Source of the DNA: Nemertoderma westbladi
Taxonomy: Eukaryota; Xenacoelomorpha; Nemertodermatida; Nemertodermatidae
Length of the DNA stretch: 64,000 bases
Assembly: GCA_032718475.1 (NCBI GenBank)
Contig: JAUCBJ010007758.1
Coordinates: forward strand, 56,813 to 120,812
Direction of reading: 5' to 3'
The notes beneath the pieces were generated by a model. The model saw only the letters and a list, made by a program, of their open reading frames with translations, searched no databases and was not told the origin of the DNA. Numbering within the stretch: position 1 is the first letter of the stretch; the number at the start of each line of letters is the position of its first letter. Positions 11,938-23,380 of the stretch are shown piece by piece. The translations under genes and the position numbers were made by a program.

Positions 11938-14190
11938 TTATAAAGTAGAAAATAAGAATTCCCGAAATTTTTTGGAAAATAGAGGCTTTGATTTTATTTG
12001 TCGAATTGTTAAAGGAATAGAGTTCCAGACCTGAGTACCCTGGAAATTCATGGATTGTCTGGAAGTTAGTAAGCGAACGAAGGGGGTGTAAAGGTTTTGA
12101 TTTGCCGATGAACGAGTATTGTAAGAATGTACTGTAGATATTTTTTTAAACAAGTTAGAAAACTGTGTGGCAGGTAATGGTAATAAGTTATTTTGAGTAT
12201 CGAACATTAGTAGGCCGACTTGATGGGTGTATAAAAGATTTAATGGCAGGATTTGAAGCGATTTATGTATTGGGTTTGAAGAGGCTTGGAAGTGGCTGAA
12301 TGTAATACATCGGATAATTTTATTAATTTTTATACGGAGTGGTTTAATATAGCTAGTTTTCGACTTCCCCCACAAGATAAGGCCATAGAGCAGATAAGGA
12401 TGTACAAGGGAGTAATATAGACGCTTGATTATTAGTGAGGGAAAAATATGCCTAAGTTTGTAAAAGATACCTGTCGTACGTGATATTTTTTTAATTAAAT
12501 ATTCAATATGTATTTTCCAGGATAATTTTTGAGTCCAACCAGATTCCAAGAAACTTTGCCGCGTTTGTTTGTTTAAATTTTATGCCATTTATTGTTAGTG
12601 AAGTGTTAATATTATTACTGTTTCGATTACTGAAAAAAGTACGCTCGGTTTTTTTAACATTAAGTGAAAGCGAGTTATCTATAAGCCAATTACTAAATTT
12701 AATTAATTCAATATTTGTATTTTTAATAAGATTTTGTATTGATTGATTTTGGGAAAAAAGAGTAGTGTCATCAACGAATAAGGTGGTAAAGAGAGAGGAG
12801 GCATTTGGGAGGTCGTTGATGTAGAGGAGGAATAGCAGGCAAGATAAAGTGGCACCCTGAGCGACCCCACAGAAAAGTGGCATCACAGATGACAGACAAT
12901 TATCGACTACAATTACTTGAACACGGTCAGTAAGGTAATCAGTTAATAACATATGCGGAATCCCTCGAATACCGTATGCTTGTAATTTTTTTAGTAAGAT
13001 AGAGTGATCCAACGTATCGTACGCTTTTTTAAGGTCAATATAAATAGCACAGGAATACAACTTATCTTCTAGCGTTTGATATATTTTTTCTAGCATGGAT
13101 AGGAGCGCATGAGTCGTTGTAGTTTTAGGACGAAATCCAAATTGCGATTGAGTAATAATTTTAAACTTAGCTATATATGATTGAAGTTGGTTGTTAATAA
13201 TAATTTCAAAAAGTTTACTAATAATAGGTAATAATGAAACTAAATGAAAAACACAATAATAACATACACATCAGACAGTCTGCTTATGTAATAACTGCTA
13301 CATTACATAAGCAGACTGTCTGATGTGTAGGTAATAATGATATTGGTCGATAATTGTTCTTATCAGTGGGGTCACCAGCCTTAAACACTGGTACAACTTT
13401 CGCCCGCTTTAAGGATTTCGGGAAGAAGCCGCAGGAAATAGACAAATTTATCAAATAACTTAAATGATGGGATAAGGGAAGAGTGCTTAGAGAGAGTAGT
13501 TTGGTTGAAAATATATCGTTAGAGGAAGATGACGTTTGATATGTAGTAAGTGATATTGAATTTCAACGGGCGATGTTTCTGTTAGTACAAAAGATTGTGG
13601 GCCATTATGTGAGATATGCCGTAGGGGAGATCGATTAGATTTGGGTATTTCCTGGGATAAATTTGAACCAACAGTGGAAAAGTGATTATTGAATGCCTGG
13701 GAAATTTGTTTTGGGTCAGTTAGGGTTTCAATCACATCGCTTGTTATCACAGTCAGTTTTTTTGGAGCGGCCAATTTCCCACTTTTGTTTAGGGCTGAGT
13801 TTATTATACGCCAAGTTTTGCGATTATTATTGGAACATTTTTCAAATTGGGTTTTATAATAGTTTTTCTCAGCCTCCCGAAGAACAGAGGTTAAAATATT
13901 TCGGTACCTGTTAAAAGCTAGTTCGTTTACTACTGTGGGATTTTTTATGAAAGCGCGGTAAAGGTCACCATTCTTAATTATTGTTCTTTTAACTAAATTA
14001 GGAGTCATCCAAGGTTTCATTGGAATTTCTTAGGGGCTTAAGTGTTTTTGGTTCAGTTAATGTTTAAGACAAACCTTCTCCAAATCAGTATAAAATTGGT
14101 CTAATTTACAGTTATTTGGAATGGATGGATCAGTATACGTCCATGTATCAAGGCAGTTTAGATCACGCAGAAAATTATTACAATTGAATT
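11938..14190 (-). pseudogene. LINE reverse transcriptase, 3' half (CR1/L2/Jockey-like group)
   Basis: The minus-strand frames read, in order, a post-endonuclease linker (14020-13487), RT palm (13096-12503) and thumb/C-terminal part (12549-11938). Visible RT landmarks are AIYIDLKKAYDTLDH, GVAQGATLSCLLFLLYIND (normally G-x-PQG) and FVDDTTLF in place of the usual F/YADD. The frames do not join. There is a 1-nt shift in an A run near 12540 and an insertion at 13237-13327 inside the conserved RPISLLP segment. The upstream part of the same element lies at 28236-29366, separated by the BEL element. The exact LINE clade is uncertain. Confidence 0.85.
13224..13340. repeat. Perfect 27-bp hairpin insertion with flanking 13-bp direct repeat
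   Basis: Arms at 13266-13292 and 13302-13328 are perfect reverse complements around a 9-base loop. The whole insertion is bounded by TAGGTAATAATGA at 13224-13236 and 13328-13340, which looks like a target duplication. It splits the LINE RT frame. No other copy was found in the window. Confidence 0.8.
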
Positions 14191-14951
14191 TGTGGGTGTG
14201 CTAAGCCACAACTTACAGGGGTGAAATCTTACAGCACAGAAGGTTCGCCATGTCCTGCAATTGTCTGATTGTTACAGTTGAAAAATTGTGAATAATATAA
14301 ACTGACATAATTGTATTGAAATTATTGTTTGTACAAAGACAGAAAGATATGTTGAGATAGATATTGATGTATAGAAACTGGTACATGAATGTCAGAATGT
14401 TACATAATATATCGGACTTTACAAATACTGTAACAGCACAGCATATAACTATATAAAGTAACCAATCTAAACTATAGAACAACTATAACTAAGAACTATC
14501 AACTATAATAAGAAATATAATGAGAACTATGCTACTATACTATACTATATTATACTACTATACTATTGAAAGATCATGGAGCTTCCTACCCCTGATTGAC
14601 TGCTTCCGGTGTCTGACTGTATGTATGCATGCAGTGCGTCAGTACTGCAGTACCAGTATGATGTTCTGACTGCTGATCAATAATAATGATGCCAGCTAGG
14701 CAGAACAGATTCCTGATATTACGGAGGTTGGGATGGATAAGCCAATCAGGGAACAGGACAGTAATCCTACCATATAAGGTTGCGTGCGCTGTCTCTATTA
14801 TAAGGAGACAGCTGGTAATAAAATGCACAAATAGAAATATATGTGGGGCGAGTCATAAACTATGAAAAGCTCTAAGGTAATATAATATTCTTAGTTAAAG
14901 ATAATAAAGATATTGTAACTCTCTATATAAATGCATAATAGGTAGTTGACA
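14191..14951 (-). repeat. 3' LTR of the young BEL/Pao element
   Basis: This 761-bp segment begins TGTGGGTGTGCTAAG and ends GTTGACA on the plus strand. It is repeated almost without change at 27475-28235. Directly inside it (14952 onward) the minus strand reads a G-rich GTGGGTGTGGGGA tract, a plausible polypurine tract. The 89- and 80-codon open frames inside are shared only because the LTRs are copies, and are not supported as genes. Confidence 0.93.
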
Positions 14952-16153
14952 TCCCCACACCCACGACAGTGGCTTAGGGCCGCTGCCGTAACTATAAATT
15001 ACGACATAATATGTACATATATAATATATAATGCACAATGAAAGGACATATAAAGTAATAATGTGAAATCAAACTCAAATAAAGTCACATAATATTTATA
15101 TCTTTACAAATGTCGGTTGGTGCTTTTGACTAGTTTTAAAATCTCACAATTGATTAAACAAATTATAAACTAAAACTCAGCTCAAAATGCACAAATAAAT
15201 GCCATTCTTATATATAGAAACTCTACTAATTTATATAGATTACTTTCAATGAAAATAATTACCGTAATTCATAGTAATAATGTTTCTTAGTAAGTTAAGA
15301 CATACTTAATAACAATATAAGTCCATAGATAAGATTAAATTGAGAAACGGTAATTCAAATATTCACCAAGGAGTATTAAAGAGAGCAAAAATGAATACGA
15401 AAATACGAAAGAAAATACCATGAAATAACTATATATAACATCAATATAGTCATCAATCTATTATTACTAATTATAATCGAAGTACATCAATCATCGTAAT
15501 GTTAGTGATATTGAACTGCTTTGATCGACTTTATTCCCAAACATCGAGTAACAAGTATAAAACGAGTTGTATATAAACACTAAATCCATTATCGTCAACA
15601 AACATAAATTAAATTAGAGGGTAGAGGGATTGGGTTCAGAATGGGGTAAGGGACAAGAGAGACCAGGGGGGGGGGGAATGGAAAGGGAAAAGAGGGACAG
15701 GAAGAACGATACGAGAGGAATAGGCTGGACAGTGGACAGGGAAAATAAAGATGTCATATCAACAATGGAGCGCGCGCATCCTGGGGCGCCCCCACACCCG
15801 TGAAACGTCACGGGAGGATAGATAAGGGAATATCAATTGCATAATAATAAAACTGTATTCATTATGTAGATTGCATGCATATCCAATCCATCCAAAAATT
15901 CACATCTATATAAATAATAGAATATCATTATATCATTAAGTCGTATCCATATCCATATCGTATCATTATCATTATCAATCAGCATATATAAATATATAAG
16001 TATATAAAATAATGAATTTAGTAACGGTAATTATAACATCATCATTTGGGTATAATCCATTAGTAATTGTTGACCATATATCATTACAGGGTTGTATATA
16101 ACTTGAGTATATGTATAATATATATATATATATATAAATTAGAGTAGATATCT
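14952..16153. other. 3' non-coding region of the BEL/Pao element
   Basis: No gene is supported between pol and the 3' LTR. The stretch is AT-rich, with an (AT)n tract at 16115-16136 and a G8-9 run near 15667. An env-like frame is absent. Confidence 0.6.
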
Positions 16154-19100
16154 TTAATCTGCTTGTTCTAACAAGCAAAGTGTATGAATTGGGCGCTCAA
16201 GAAGTGAGCCACCTTTGAGTAAAACTTCAGCTACTCGGACTTGTTTATCTTCACCCGGGAAGACTTTAGTGACTCGTCCGATTGTCCAAGCTCCCTTGAT
16301 GGAATCATCATCCATCACAAGAAAAACATCATGAACCTTAAGGTTGTAGCCTGGACGGTACCACTTGGTTCGGGTATGTAAAGTAGGTAGATATTCACGA
16401 ATCCACCTGCTCCAGAAAAAGTTAGAAAGAACTTGGGCTTGTCTCCAGGTGGTTTCAACACCTTTATTTGCGGTAATAAACAATCCTGGTGGGAGGTTTG
16501 AGACTGGATCTAAACAAAGTGCGTGGTTAGGAGTTAGAACAGTATCACCATGAACATCATCAGTGGTGAGGTACAGTGGCCGACTGTTCATAATGGCTGC
16601 GGCTTCAGAGAGAACAGTGCGGAGTGTGTCCTCACTGACAAGCTGCGTTTCCAATGTGATTTGTAATATCTTCTTTGTCATTCCAACAAGACGTTCCCAA
16701 ACACCAGACATGTGAGGAGCACATGGGGGCTGCCAATGAAATTTGAGTGTATGATTGGGTACTAATACGTTTGAGAAATCGATATGTTGAAGATCCTCTA
16801 GGGCCTCCTTCAGTTGTTTCTCTGCACCAACAAAGTTTGTTCCATTGTCAGAATACATGTGCGCAACTCTTCGAGCTCTCGAGTTTATGAAGCGACGGAA
16901 TGTATTGATGAATGCATTCGTGGATAAGTCCGAAACAAGATCGATATCGACTGCACGAGTTGTTAGACAAGTGTACAACACTACCCAACGCTTAATTGAT
17001 CCACGACCATATTTAGCCTTGACTGGGCCAAAATAATCGACACCCGTATGTGTCCATGGAGGAAGATATGGAATAGTACGAAAATGTGCCAAATCTGCCA
17101 TACGTTGTTTCATTCGCTTACGATTTCGAATCTTACAAATCATGCAACGACTTAAAAATCTTAATACCTGATTCCTCAACCCAATAATCCAGTAACTACG
17201 GCGGATCTCATTTGTCATATGTTCACGACCTGCATGTCTCAAGGAACGATGAAGATCATTTATGAGGATAGGAATAATGGCTGAGTTCTTGGGGATAATT
17301 ATGGGATTTGATTCATCAAAATTCAAGGCAGTGGTTACACACCTTGAACCCATTCTTATCAATCCATCACTATCAATATGTGGATTAAATCTCTCAATAG
17401 GACTTCCTTTACGAACTGGAAGATTGGAACTTAACCTTACAAGATCATCTTGAAGCGGAAGTTGAGAATACTTGAGGACTGCGATTTTCGCTGCAAGTAT
17501 CTCATCTGGACTCAAACGATCTTCAAAGGGAGGTATGAGCTCAGAACTGTTATGACATTTATAATATTGCGCTATACAAGCACGACGAATACGTGCTATG
17601 CAACGATATAGACGATCTGATTCGCTAAAATGTTCTATAAATTTACGAGTATACCCATTGGTATTTGCTGAATTGGTAAAATTTATTGAAATATCCTGCC
17701 TCAACTCTGAAAGATCATCAGGATAATCAGTATCCTTAACATGCGTTTTTGGCCATGATTCCTCTGGGCCACTAAGAAACTGTGGTCCATTAAACCATCT
17801 CTTACTATCTACAAGTTGTTTAGGGGTCAGACCCCGAGAAACATCATCTGCAGAGTTACACTCTGTAGGAACATAACGCCAATTATCAGTGGAAGTGTTT
17901 TTACGAATTTCTGTTACACGATTGTCAACAAAGGTTTTGAGCTGTAACTCAGTATTCTTAATCCAGGCAAGAACAACTTGCGAGTCAATCCAATAGATGA
18001 GTCTTGAGATTGTATAATCTATTTCGCGAGTGACAGCTAGACTTAAACGGAGAGCCATGATTGCTGCCTGTAACTCTAAACGTGGCATTGTAACTGCACG
18101 AAGTGGAGCAGTGCGAGCCTTAGAAGTTACAAAGGATGTGAATGAATCCTTACGTCGCAAATAAATGACTACACCATATCCCTCTTTACTAGCATCAGAG
18201 AAAATATGAAGCTCAAAAGGCTCAAGAGGATCATGATCTGGAAAATACGCACGAGGAATGTGTAAGTCTTGAAGGGTGGGCAACTGAACTTTCCACTCTT
18301 CCCAAGAATGGGCCAGACTTGGGGGCAATTGTTCATCCCAAGAAAGTTTATCTGACCACATCTTACGTAATAATAATTTCCCTAGAAGAGTGACAGGAGA
18401 AATGAGACCCAAAGGGTCATATAAGGAAGATAATGAGGAAAGACATCCTCTTTTAGTAAGAGGTGATACTTGGACCTGAACACGATAACCAAACTCATCT
18501 GAGTCGGTGTTCCATCTAACTCCTAAGGTTCTACTATAGGGAAGATGGTCAAGGTCCAAATCAACCTCCTTTGAAAGACGATTAGTAGAAATATTGTCTC
18601 CTTGGATTTGAGTAAGGAATTCTCTGCTATTACTTAGAAAGCAAGTAAGGTTGAAACCTCCTTGCGCTAAGCAAGATATAAGGCCCCGGGCTAAATTTAC
18701 AGCCTCATCTAATGTACGGAGGGATGGCAATCCATCATCCATATAAAAATTACGTTGTATTGTATCATTTACAATTGGGGGGTACTGAGACTTATTTTTC
18801 TCACCAGTAATTTGCACACCATGTATCGCTATACATGGGGAGTCCTTTTTCCCAAAACAATGTCTGGTCATTCTATATTCCTCGACCATACCATGGACTT
18901 TATCATCCTTCCACCAAAGAAATCGAAGACTATCTTGATCTTTGGGGGGAACCTTGATCTGGTGGAACATTGCTTCAATATCACACATGAATGCAATATT
19001 CTCTTGGCGGAAACGAAGCAATATTCCCCAGATCAGGTTCAAACGGTTAGGTCCTGACAGCAGCATATCATTTAAACAATGACCACGAAACTTTGCTGCA

Positions 19101-20386
19101 GCGTCATTCACTATTCTTATTTTTCCTGGTTTTTCAGGATAAGTAATATAGTGATGGGGAATATAATTTGTTTGAGGGGTAACCGTTAAGTCATCACCTG
19201 TCAATTTGATGGCATAACCTTTGTCAATATAGTCATGTAATTTGGATATATACGTAGGTAAATGCTGCTGAGAGTCTTGATTATTGAGGAAACGTTTCCC
19301 CAAAGAATACAAGCGCTTCTCAGCTAAGGGTCGATTGAATACAATCTTATTGGGATCACATTTCCATAGCATCCCTACTTCCCATTTTCCCTCTGTTTCA
19401 TCAAAAACAGTGGTTTCCTTAAGTATTTGTAGTGCACGTTTGTCATCATCAGACTCTTTGACAACTGAGTTGTCCTCATCCTCAATCCGATTGTCTCCAA
19501 AGTTTTCCAATTCCCAAAATTGTGAGAGAAGTTTATGGATATCAATAGGAGGATTTGGATGAGAGACTTCTTGATTGTCATATATGCGACTGTGGTTGAC
19601 AAAGTATGATTTCCTTTTATTTTGTAGGGTGTTATCTAGAGCTATAGGACCTGATATATACCAACCAAATGGAGACAAGACTCCATAAGGTTCAGTTTGT
19701 GGATTATCGCCAAATCTTTGCTCAATGCGATAATGTGCATATGGCAAATTTTGACCAATCACAATACTGATGAATGGAATATCAACAGGTTGAGCTTCAA
19801 GGGATAGAGAAGATAAATGAGGGAAGTTTGAGAATTTGGAGACTGGCGGAGGTCCATCACCTATCCGCAACTGATCACAAACAACAATATCTGTTTCCCC
19901 AATAATTCTTTTTTCCAATGAACTAAATTGGCATCTTGCAATACCAATACTAATATTACACTCATCTCGTAAGAGAGTTGATAAATCAATACTGTCTCGT
20001 TTTGGGGTTATACCTAAATAACGTGTGACTCCTGCATCAACAAATGTTCCTGTTGAACCACCATCCAACAAGGCATATGTTGATACAGACCTCAAGGGAT
20101 CTATATATACAGAAACCGAAACTACAGGTAAACAAGCTGAAGGATCGTCACCCTTCAACTTATTTGACATGTGAGTTATATAATTCTTAGATGGTCCCTT
20201 AGGAACAATTTTAGATTTATCCTTAGGTACTACTATAGGAGTCTCCTCTGGAACTGTCGTTTCCTTTGTAACTACAGTTTTCTGCAGTTGGAGGGGTTTA
20301 CTGGCAGTGGAGTTAAAACTAAGATATTCATGAACTCCATGCATAACAGCACCATGGCTGTCACCACATGTGGGGCATTTAATTCG
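16154..20386 (-). CDS. BEL/Pao Pol polyprotein (protease, RT, RNase H, integrase)
   Basis: The open frame runs in phase with gag, directly after a single TGA codon; the first ATG is at 20344 (1396 codons from there). Domains in order, numbered from that ATG: a retropepsin-like aspartic protease with LLDGGSTGTF near residue 92 (the family norm is D-S/T-G, here D-G-G); RT with catalytic YMDDG near 535; a Pao-type RNase H with ELHIFSDASKEGYG and MPRLELQAA; an HHCC zinc finger (HRSLRHAG through CMICK) near 1031-1071; an integrase core with GVDYFGP, YSDNGTNF and a GVWERLVG glutamate near 1098-1215; and a DUF5641-type C terminus. Products would assemble in cytoplasmic particles and copy RNA to DNA for integration. 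No stop or frameshift was seen within it. It may be active if the gag stop is read through. Confidence 0.93.
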   Translation of the reverse strand, partial: RIKCPTCGDSHGAVMHGVHEYLSFNSTASKPLQLQKTVVTKETTVPEETPIVVPKDKSKIVPKGPSKNYITHMSNKLKGDDPSACLPVVSVSVYIDPLRSVSTYALLDGGSTGTFVDAGVTRYLGITPKRDSIDLSTLLRDECNISIGIARCQFSSLEKRIIGETDIVVCDQLRIGDGPPPVSKFSNFPHLSSLSLEAQPVDIPFISIVIGQNLPYAHYRIEQRFGDNPQTEPYGVLSPFGWYISGPIALDNTLQNKRKSYFVNHSRIYDNQEVSHPNPPIDIHKLLSQFWELENFGDNRIEDEDNSVVKESDDDKRALQILKETTVFDETEGKWEVGMLWKCDPNKIVFNRPLAEKRLYSLGKRFLNNQDSQQHLPTYISKLHDYIDKGYAIKLTGDDLTVTPQTNYIPHHYITYPEKPGKIRIVNDAAAKFRGHCLNDMLLSGPNRLNLIWGILLRFRQENIAFMCDIEAMFHQIKVPPKDQDSLRFLWWKDDKVHGMVEEYRMTRHCFGKKDSPCIAIHGVQITGEKNKSQYPPIVNDTIQRNFYMDDGLPSLRTLDEAVNLARGLISCLAQGGFNLTCFLSNSREFLTQIQGDNISTNRLSKEVDLDLDHLPYSRTLGVRWNTDSDEFGYRVQVQVSPLTKRGCLSSLSSLYDPLGLISPVTLLGKLLLRKMWSDKLSWDEQLPPSLAHSWEEWKVQLPTLQDLHIPRAYFPDHDPLEPFELHIFSDASKEGYGVVIYLRRKDSFTSFVTSKARTAPLRAVTMPRLELQAAIMALRLSLAVTREIDYTISRLIYWIDSQVVLAWIKNTELQLKTFVDNRVTEIRKNTSTDNWRYVPTECNSADDVSRGLTPKQLVDSKRWFNGPQFLSGPEESWPKTHVKDTDYPDDLSELRQDISINFTNSANTNGYTRKFIEHFSESDRLYRCIARIRRACIAQYYKCHNSSELIPPFEDRLSPDEILAAKIAVLKYSQLPLQDDLVRLSSNLPVRKGSPIERFNPHIDSDGLIRMGSRCVTTALNFDESNPIIIPKNSAIIPILINDLHRSLRHAGREHMTNEIRRSYWIIGLRNQVLRFLSRCMICKIRNRKRMKQRMADLAHFRTIPYLPPWTHTGVDYFGPVKAKYGRGSIKRWVVLYTCLTTRAVDIDLVSDLSTNAFINTFRRFINSRARRVAHMYSDNGTNFVGAEKQLKEALEDLQHIDFSNVLVPNHTLKFHWQPPCAPHMSGVWERLVGMTKKILQITLETQLVSEDTLRTVLSEAAAIMNSRPLYLTTDDVHGDTVLTPNHALCLDPVSNLPPGLFITANKGVETTWRQAQVLSNFFWSRWIREYLPTLHTRTKWYRPGYNLKVHDVFLVMDDDSIKGAWTIGRVTKVFPGEDKQVRVAEVLLKGGSLLERPIHTLCLLEQAD

Positions 20387-20389
20387 TCA
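20387..20389 (-). promoter_or_regulatory. In-frame UGA between gag and pol, possible readthrough site
   Basis: The minus strand reads CCT-TGA-CGA. This is the only stop in about 2,400 codons of the young element, and it sits inside the knuckle cluster between Gag and protease. UGA followed by C is known to be a leaky context in several viruses. A simple CGA-to-TGA mutation (a CpG transition) is equally possible. Confidence 0.5.
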
Positions 20390-23380
20390 TGGACACTGAC
20401 CTGATTTATGACCAGGTCGGGTACAATGTGTACAAACAGATGGTTTATGGTGATTTATAATATTAGCCTTTTCCTCGCAAGATTTACTTGCAAATATAGA
20501 ACATCGATAGAGGAAATGACTTTTACCTTTACAAAGGGGACAAGAAGGTGGATTTATTTTTAAAGACTGAGATTTTGAAATATTACTATCTACCATCATT
20601 GATGTCTCTCGTAATTTACTATTACCAGTTGTGGCTCCACTAGCCAGCGACTTATCGGTAGATTGTCGTTGACTCTTATTGGCAGTATGTAAATTGGAGT
20701 AATGTGGATGATCTCCTGCTTCCGCATAAAAATCAACAAAACGCAGGATATCATACAAAGTAGGATCAGAAGGGCGGCCATTAGCAGAACGCCTACGATT
20801 TGATATACGTGTAGCCTCCATTTGCCATTTAATTATTAAATTTTGTGGAAGCCGTGCTATTAGAGCACGTAAGTTATGATGGTTATTCATCTCTTCAGGG
20901 TCATGAAGATGACTAAGTGTATTATAAATGTATCGTATTTGGTCTGCATAGGCTATTAATTCTTTTGGTGTGTTATTGATTGGGGGCTGATTTATAACCT
21001 TATCAAAGGTAGCACGGACAATTTTTGTTACATGACCAAAACGGTGATCCAACAAAGCCCATGCCAGACGATACCTATGAGGAGAAGTAACTAACGTATT
21101 TACAGCTTCTTTTGGAGGACCAGTTAGAAACTGTAAAAGGTAAGAAAACTTCTCTGCATCAGGTATTTGTTTAATGCCAATGGTAGCATTAAAGTTGACA
21201 CAAAAGGAAATATAATTTTCTGGATTCCCATCAAATTTATCTGGATGTGGTAATGGAGTATGAGAACTGAGACCCACTCTGTCAAGCAAGGCTCTCTCAT
21301 ACCTGTCATCCCTTTGTTGATATAAAGGATATTGGGATCCAGAATCACATCTCATGCTTTGAGGAGATTTATATTCATCATTTGGTGGGGGACCTCGTCC
21401 ACCTCCACCTCTGCCCCCACTACCACCATTATTATTAGGTGTGTGGGGCTGCCGAGGTTGATAGCCTCGGTCAGTGGGAGGGGGACCTCGTCCACCATCA
21501 CCTCTGCCTCCACTACCACCATTATTACTAGGTGTGTAGGGCTGGCGAGGTTGATTATTATTAGGAACAAGAGGAATATATTTGGATTCATAGTAGCTAT
21601 TTTCAAAATTACTTGGGTTACGATATTCACACTCAGGTGTGTCTATTGGATGTACGCCTCTTGGAACATCATTTATGGGTGCATATTTAGGTGTATAATG
21701 TATATAGTCAGTGTGTTCAGACAGATGTTTGACATCTTTCGGAACAATATGGTTTGTCCCAGTCCATATAGAATGGGCCTGGGGTAAACTACTAGTATGT
21801 TTACTAGTGTAATTTGTTGGCTCATGTTTCAATGGGCCACAATAATTATCATCTGCTGGAACACAATCATTACCAGATGATTCAAACAACTCAGCAGATG
21901 GTATGTAAGGGGTTTCAAAATATATTTCTTCATTGGGTGGTTGATGTGGGAGATAAGGCACTCCTGTATCAGACACCCTAACCCCAACTCTATTTGAGGA
22001 ACCTACAGGATCTGAGAGGTTATACAAATTAGAGTTATTTTGGACAACATTTTGAGGTCTATCAATAGGCCTGATATTTGGTACAAATGGTGGATTATTA
22101 ACTTTGGATTCCAAAGAAAAACCAACTGATTCTTTTGGGGGATCAAGAGAAGGGTCTTGGGAACTAATATGTAAAGAATGGGGTGTTATGATATTTGCAT
22201 TATTTTGATTTATATTGTTTGTCAAATTTTGAGTTTCAGGTGATACATTATGCTCTTTACCTTGTTGCAAGCGTTGTATTTCTTTCTGTAGCAACACATG
22301 ATGGAGTTCTTTTTGCTGTTGATCATTGTATACCATTTGTTGATTTTCGGCTAAAAGGTCAGACTCATGCTCTGCATCTCGGGAAGCCTGCTCAGCAATA
22401 CGTGTTGCCTCAGTTAGGGCATGACGTGCCTTTGCTCGTGCATCAGCCTCCACTTGAGCTGCTTTAGTAAATGCCATTGAAGATGCTAATTCTGCGTCTG
22501 CTTGTGCACTGCGGGCTCTTGCTTGGGCATCAGCTATTTTTTGCTCCTGAGATCGTTTTGCTAGGATGGATTTTCGTTCAATGTTCTGTTCTCCCTGTTT
22601 AGTTGCAAGTTTGGAAACTTCAACAGCAACACCAGCAATAGCTTCTAATTGCGTGATGGAAGTAGACTTACTACCTCCCGAAAGAGCACTTTTGAAACTT
22701 TTACTAGCATGACTAGTACGAGTAGATTTTGATTTTTTATTTTGATCAGCATTGCTCGCCGATTGAGAGGGATGAATACTGCTTGGAGAACAATCAAAGG
22801 TTCTGTTTACTGTACCTTTGTCAGTATTATTAGGAAGGCCTACATAATGAGAATTGGAATAAATGGATTGGTTTGGTTCTGGATCATGTATGGATTGTTT
22901 TGTTACAGGAACATGTGGATTTTTCATCCACGGGACTTCACATTCCACTTGATCGTTAACCAAACCAAGCATTTGATTCTCTCGTGGTTTCTCATAAGTG
23001 TCATCAGATAGTGGAGTCCACTCGGATTCCTTACTGGAAAATTGTTCCAACAAATTGATGAAACGTTCAGGCATATCTGCCCCTGTGCGATCATAAGCGC
23101 GCTGCAGTACCCTGATCTTTTCAACAACTGTTGAATAAGCTGAACAAATTTTCTGAAGAAGTTCCCCAGATATTGGTAAGGATTTACTTTGGAAGTCATT
23201 AACTTCCTTTTCAATTTTGGCAACATAGCCCAAATAACCATTTATACTCCTGGTAATATCCTTGGTTGAGTCTACCTTGGGTAAATGTTCTTCAATGGGC
23301 TGGTCTGGTCTGTTTAAATGGACAGATTCAGACCCCTTTTGTCTCACAGTGGGGTTGTCTCCATAATTTGGAGATGCCAT
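20387..23380 (-). CDS. BEL/Pao Gag polyprotein
   Basis: The 997-residue frame starts at ATG 23378-23380. It holds an N-terminal region, an Ala/Gln/Glu-rich probable coiled coil (about 240-385), and two similar NNGGSGGRG-type Gly/Arg blocks near 610-660. A BEL-type capsid region (DUF1759-like, KFDGNPENYISFC through RFGHVTKIV) follows, then two Cys/His knuckles at the end (CPLCKGKSHFLYRC and CTHCTRPGHKSGQC). Gag normally forms the particle and binds RNA. The frame ends at a TGA, and coding continues in the same phase into pol, where a third Cys/His cluster (CPTCGDSH) begins only 12 bases later. At 997 residues it is long for a BEL Gag. The Gly/Arg blocks look like an internal duplication. Confidence 0.92.
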   Translation of the reverse strand: MASPNYGDNPTVRQKGSESVHLNRPDQPIEEHLPKVDSTKDITRSINGYLGYVAKIEKEVNDFQSKSLPISGELLQKICSAYSTVVEKIRVLQRAYDRTGADMPERFINLLEQFSSKESEWTPLSDDTYEKPRENQMLGLVNDQVECEVPWMKNPHVPVTKQSIHDPEPNQSIYSNSHYVGLPNNTDKGTVNRTFDCSPSSIHPSQSASNADQNKKSKSTRTSHASKSFKSALSGGSKSTSITQLEAIAGVAVEVSKLATKQGEQNIERKSILAKRSQEQKIADAQARARSAQADAELASSMAFTKAAQVEADARAKARHALTEATRIAEQASRDAEHESDLLAENQQMVYNDQQQKELHHVLLQKEIQRLQQGKEHNVSPETQNLTNNINQNNANIITPHSLHISSQDPSLDPPKESVGFSLESKVNNPPFVPNIRPIDRPQNVVQNNSNLYNLSDPVGSSNRVGVRVSDTGVPYLPHQPPNEEIYFETPYIPSAELFESSGNDCVPADDNYCGPLKHEPTNYTSKHTSSLPQAHSIWTGTNHIVPKDVKHLSEHTDYIHYTPKYAPINDVPRGVHPIDTPECEYRNPSNFENSYYESKYIPLVPNNNQPRQPYTPSNNGGSGGRGDGGRGPPPTDRGYQPRQPHTPNNNGGSGGRGGGGRGPPPNDEYKSPQSMRCDSGSQYPLYQQRDDRYERALLDRVGLSSHTPLPHPDKFDGNPENYISFCVNFNATIGIKQIPDAEKFSYLLQFLTGPPKEAVNTLVTSPHRYRLAWALLDHRFGHVTKIVRATFDKVINQPPINNTPKELIAYADQIRYIYNTLSHLHDPEEMNNHHNLRALIARLPQNLIIKWQMEATRISNRRRSANGRPSDPTLYDILRFVDFYAEAGDHPHYSNLHTANKSQRQSTDKSLASGATTGNSKLRETSMMVDSNISKSQSLKINPPSCPLCKGKSHFLYRCSIFASKSCEEKANIINHHKPSVCTHCTRPGHKSGQCP

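Noticed and set aside
14213-14828. Two frames (89 and 80 codons) conserved at 14213-14828 and 27497-28112
   Set aside because: They lie in the two LTRs of the same young element, so their identity reflects copying and not selection on a protein.
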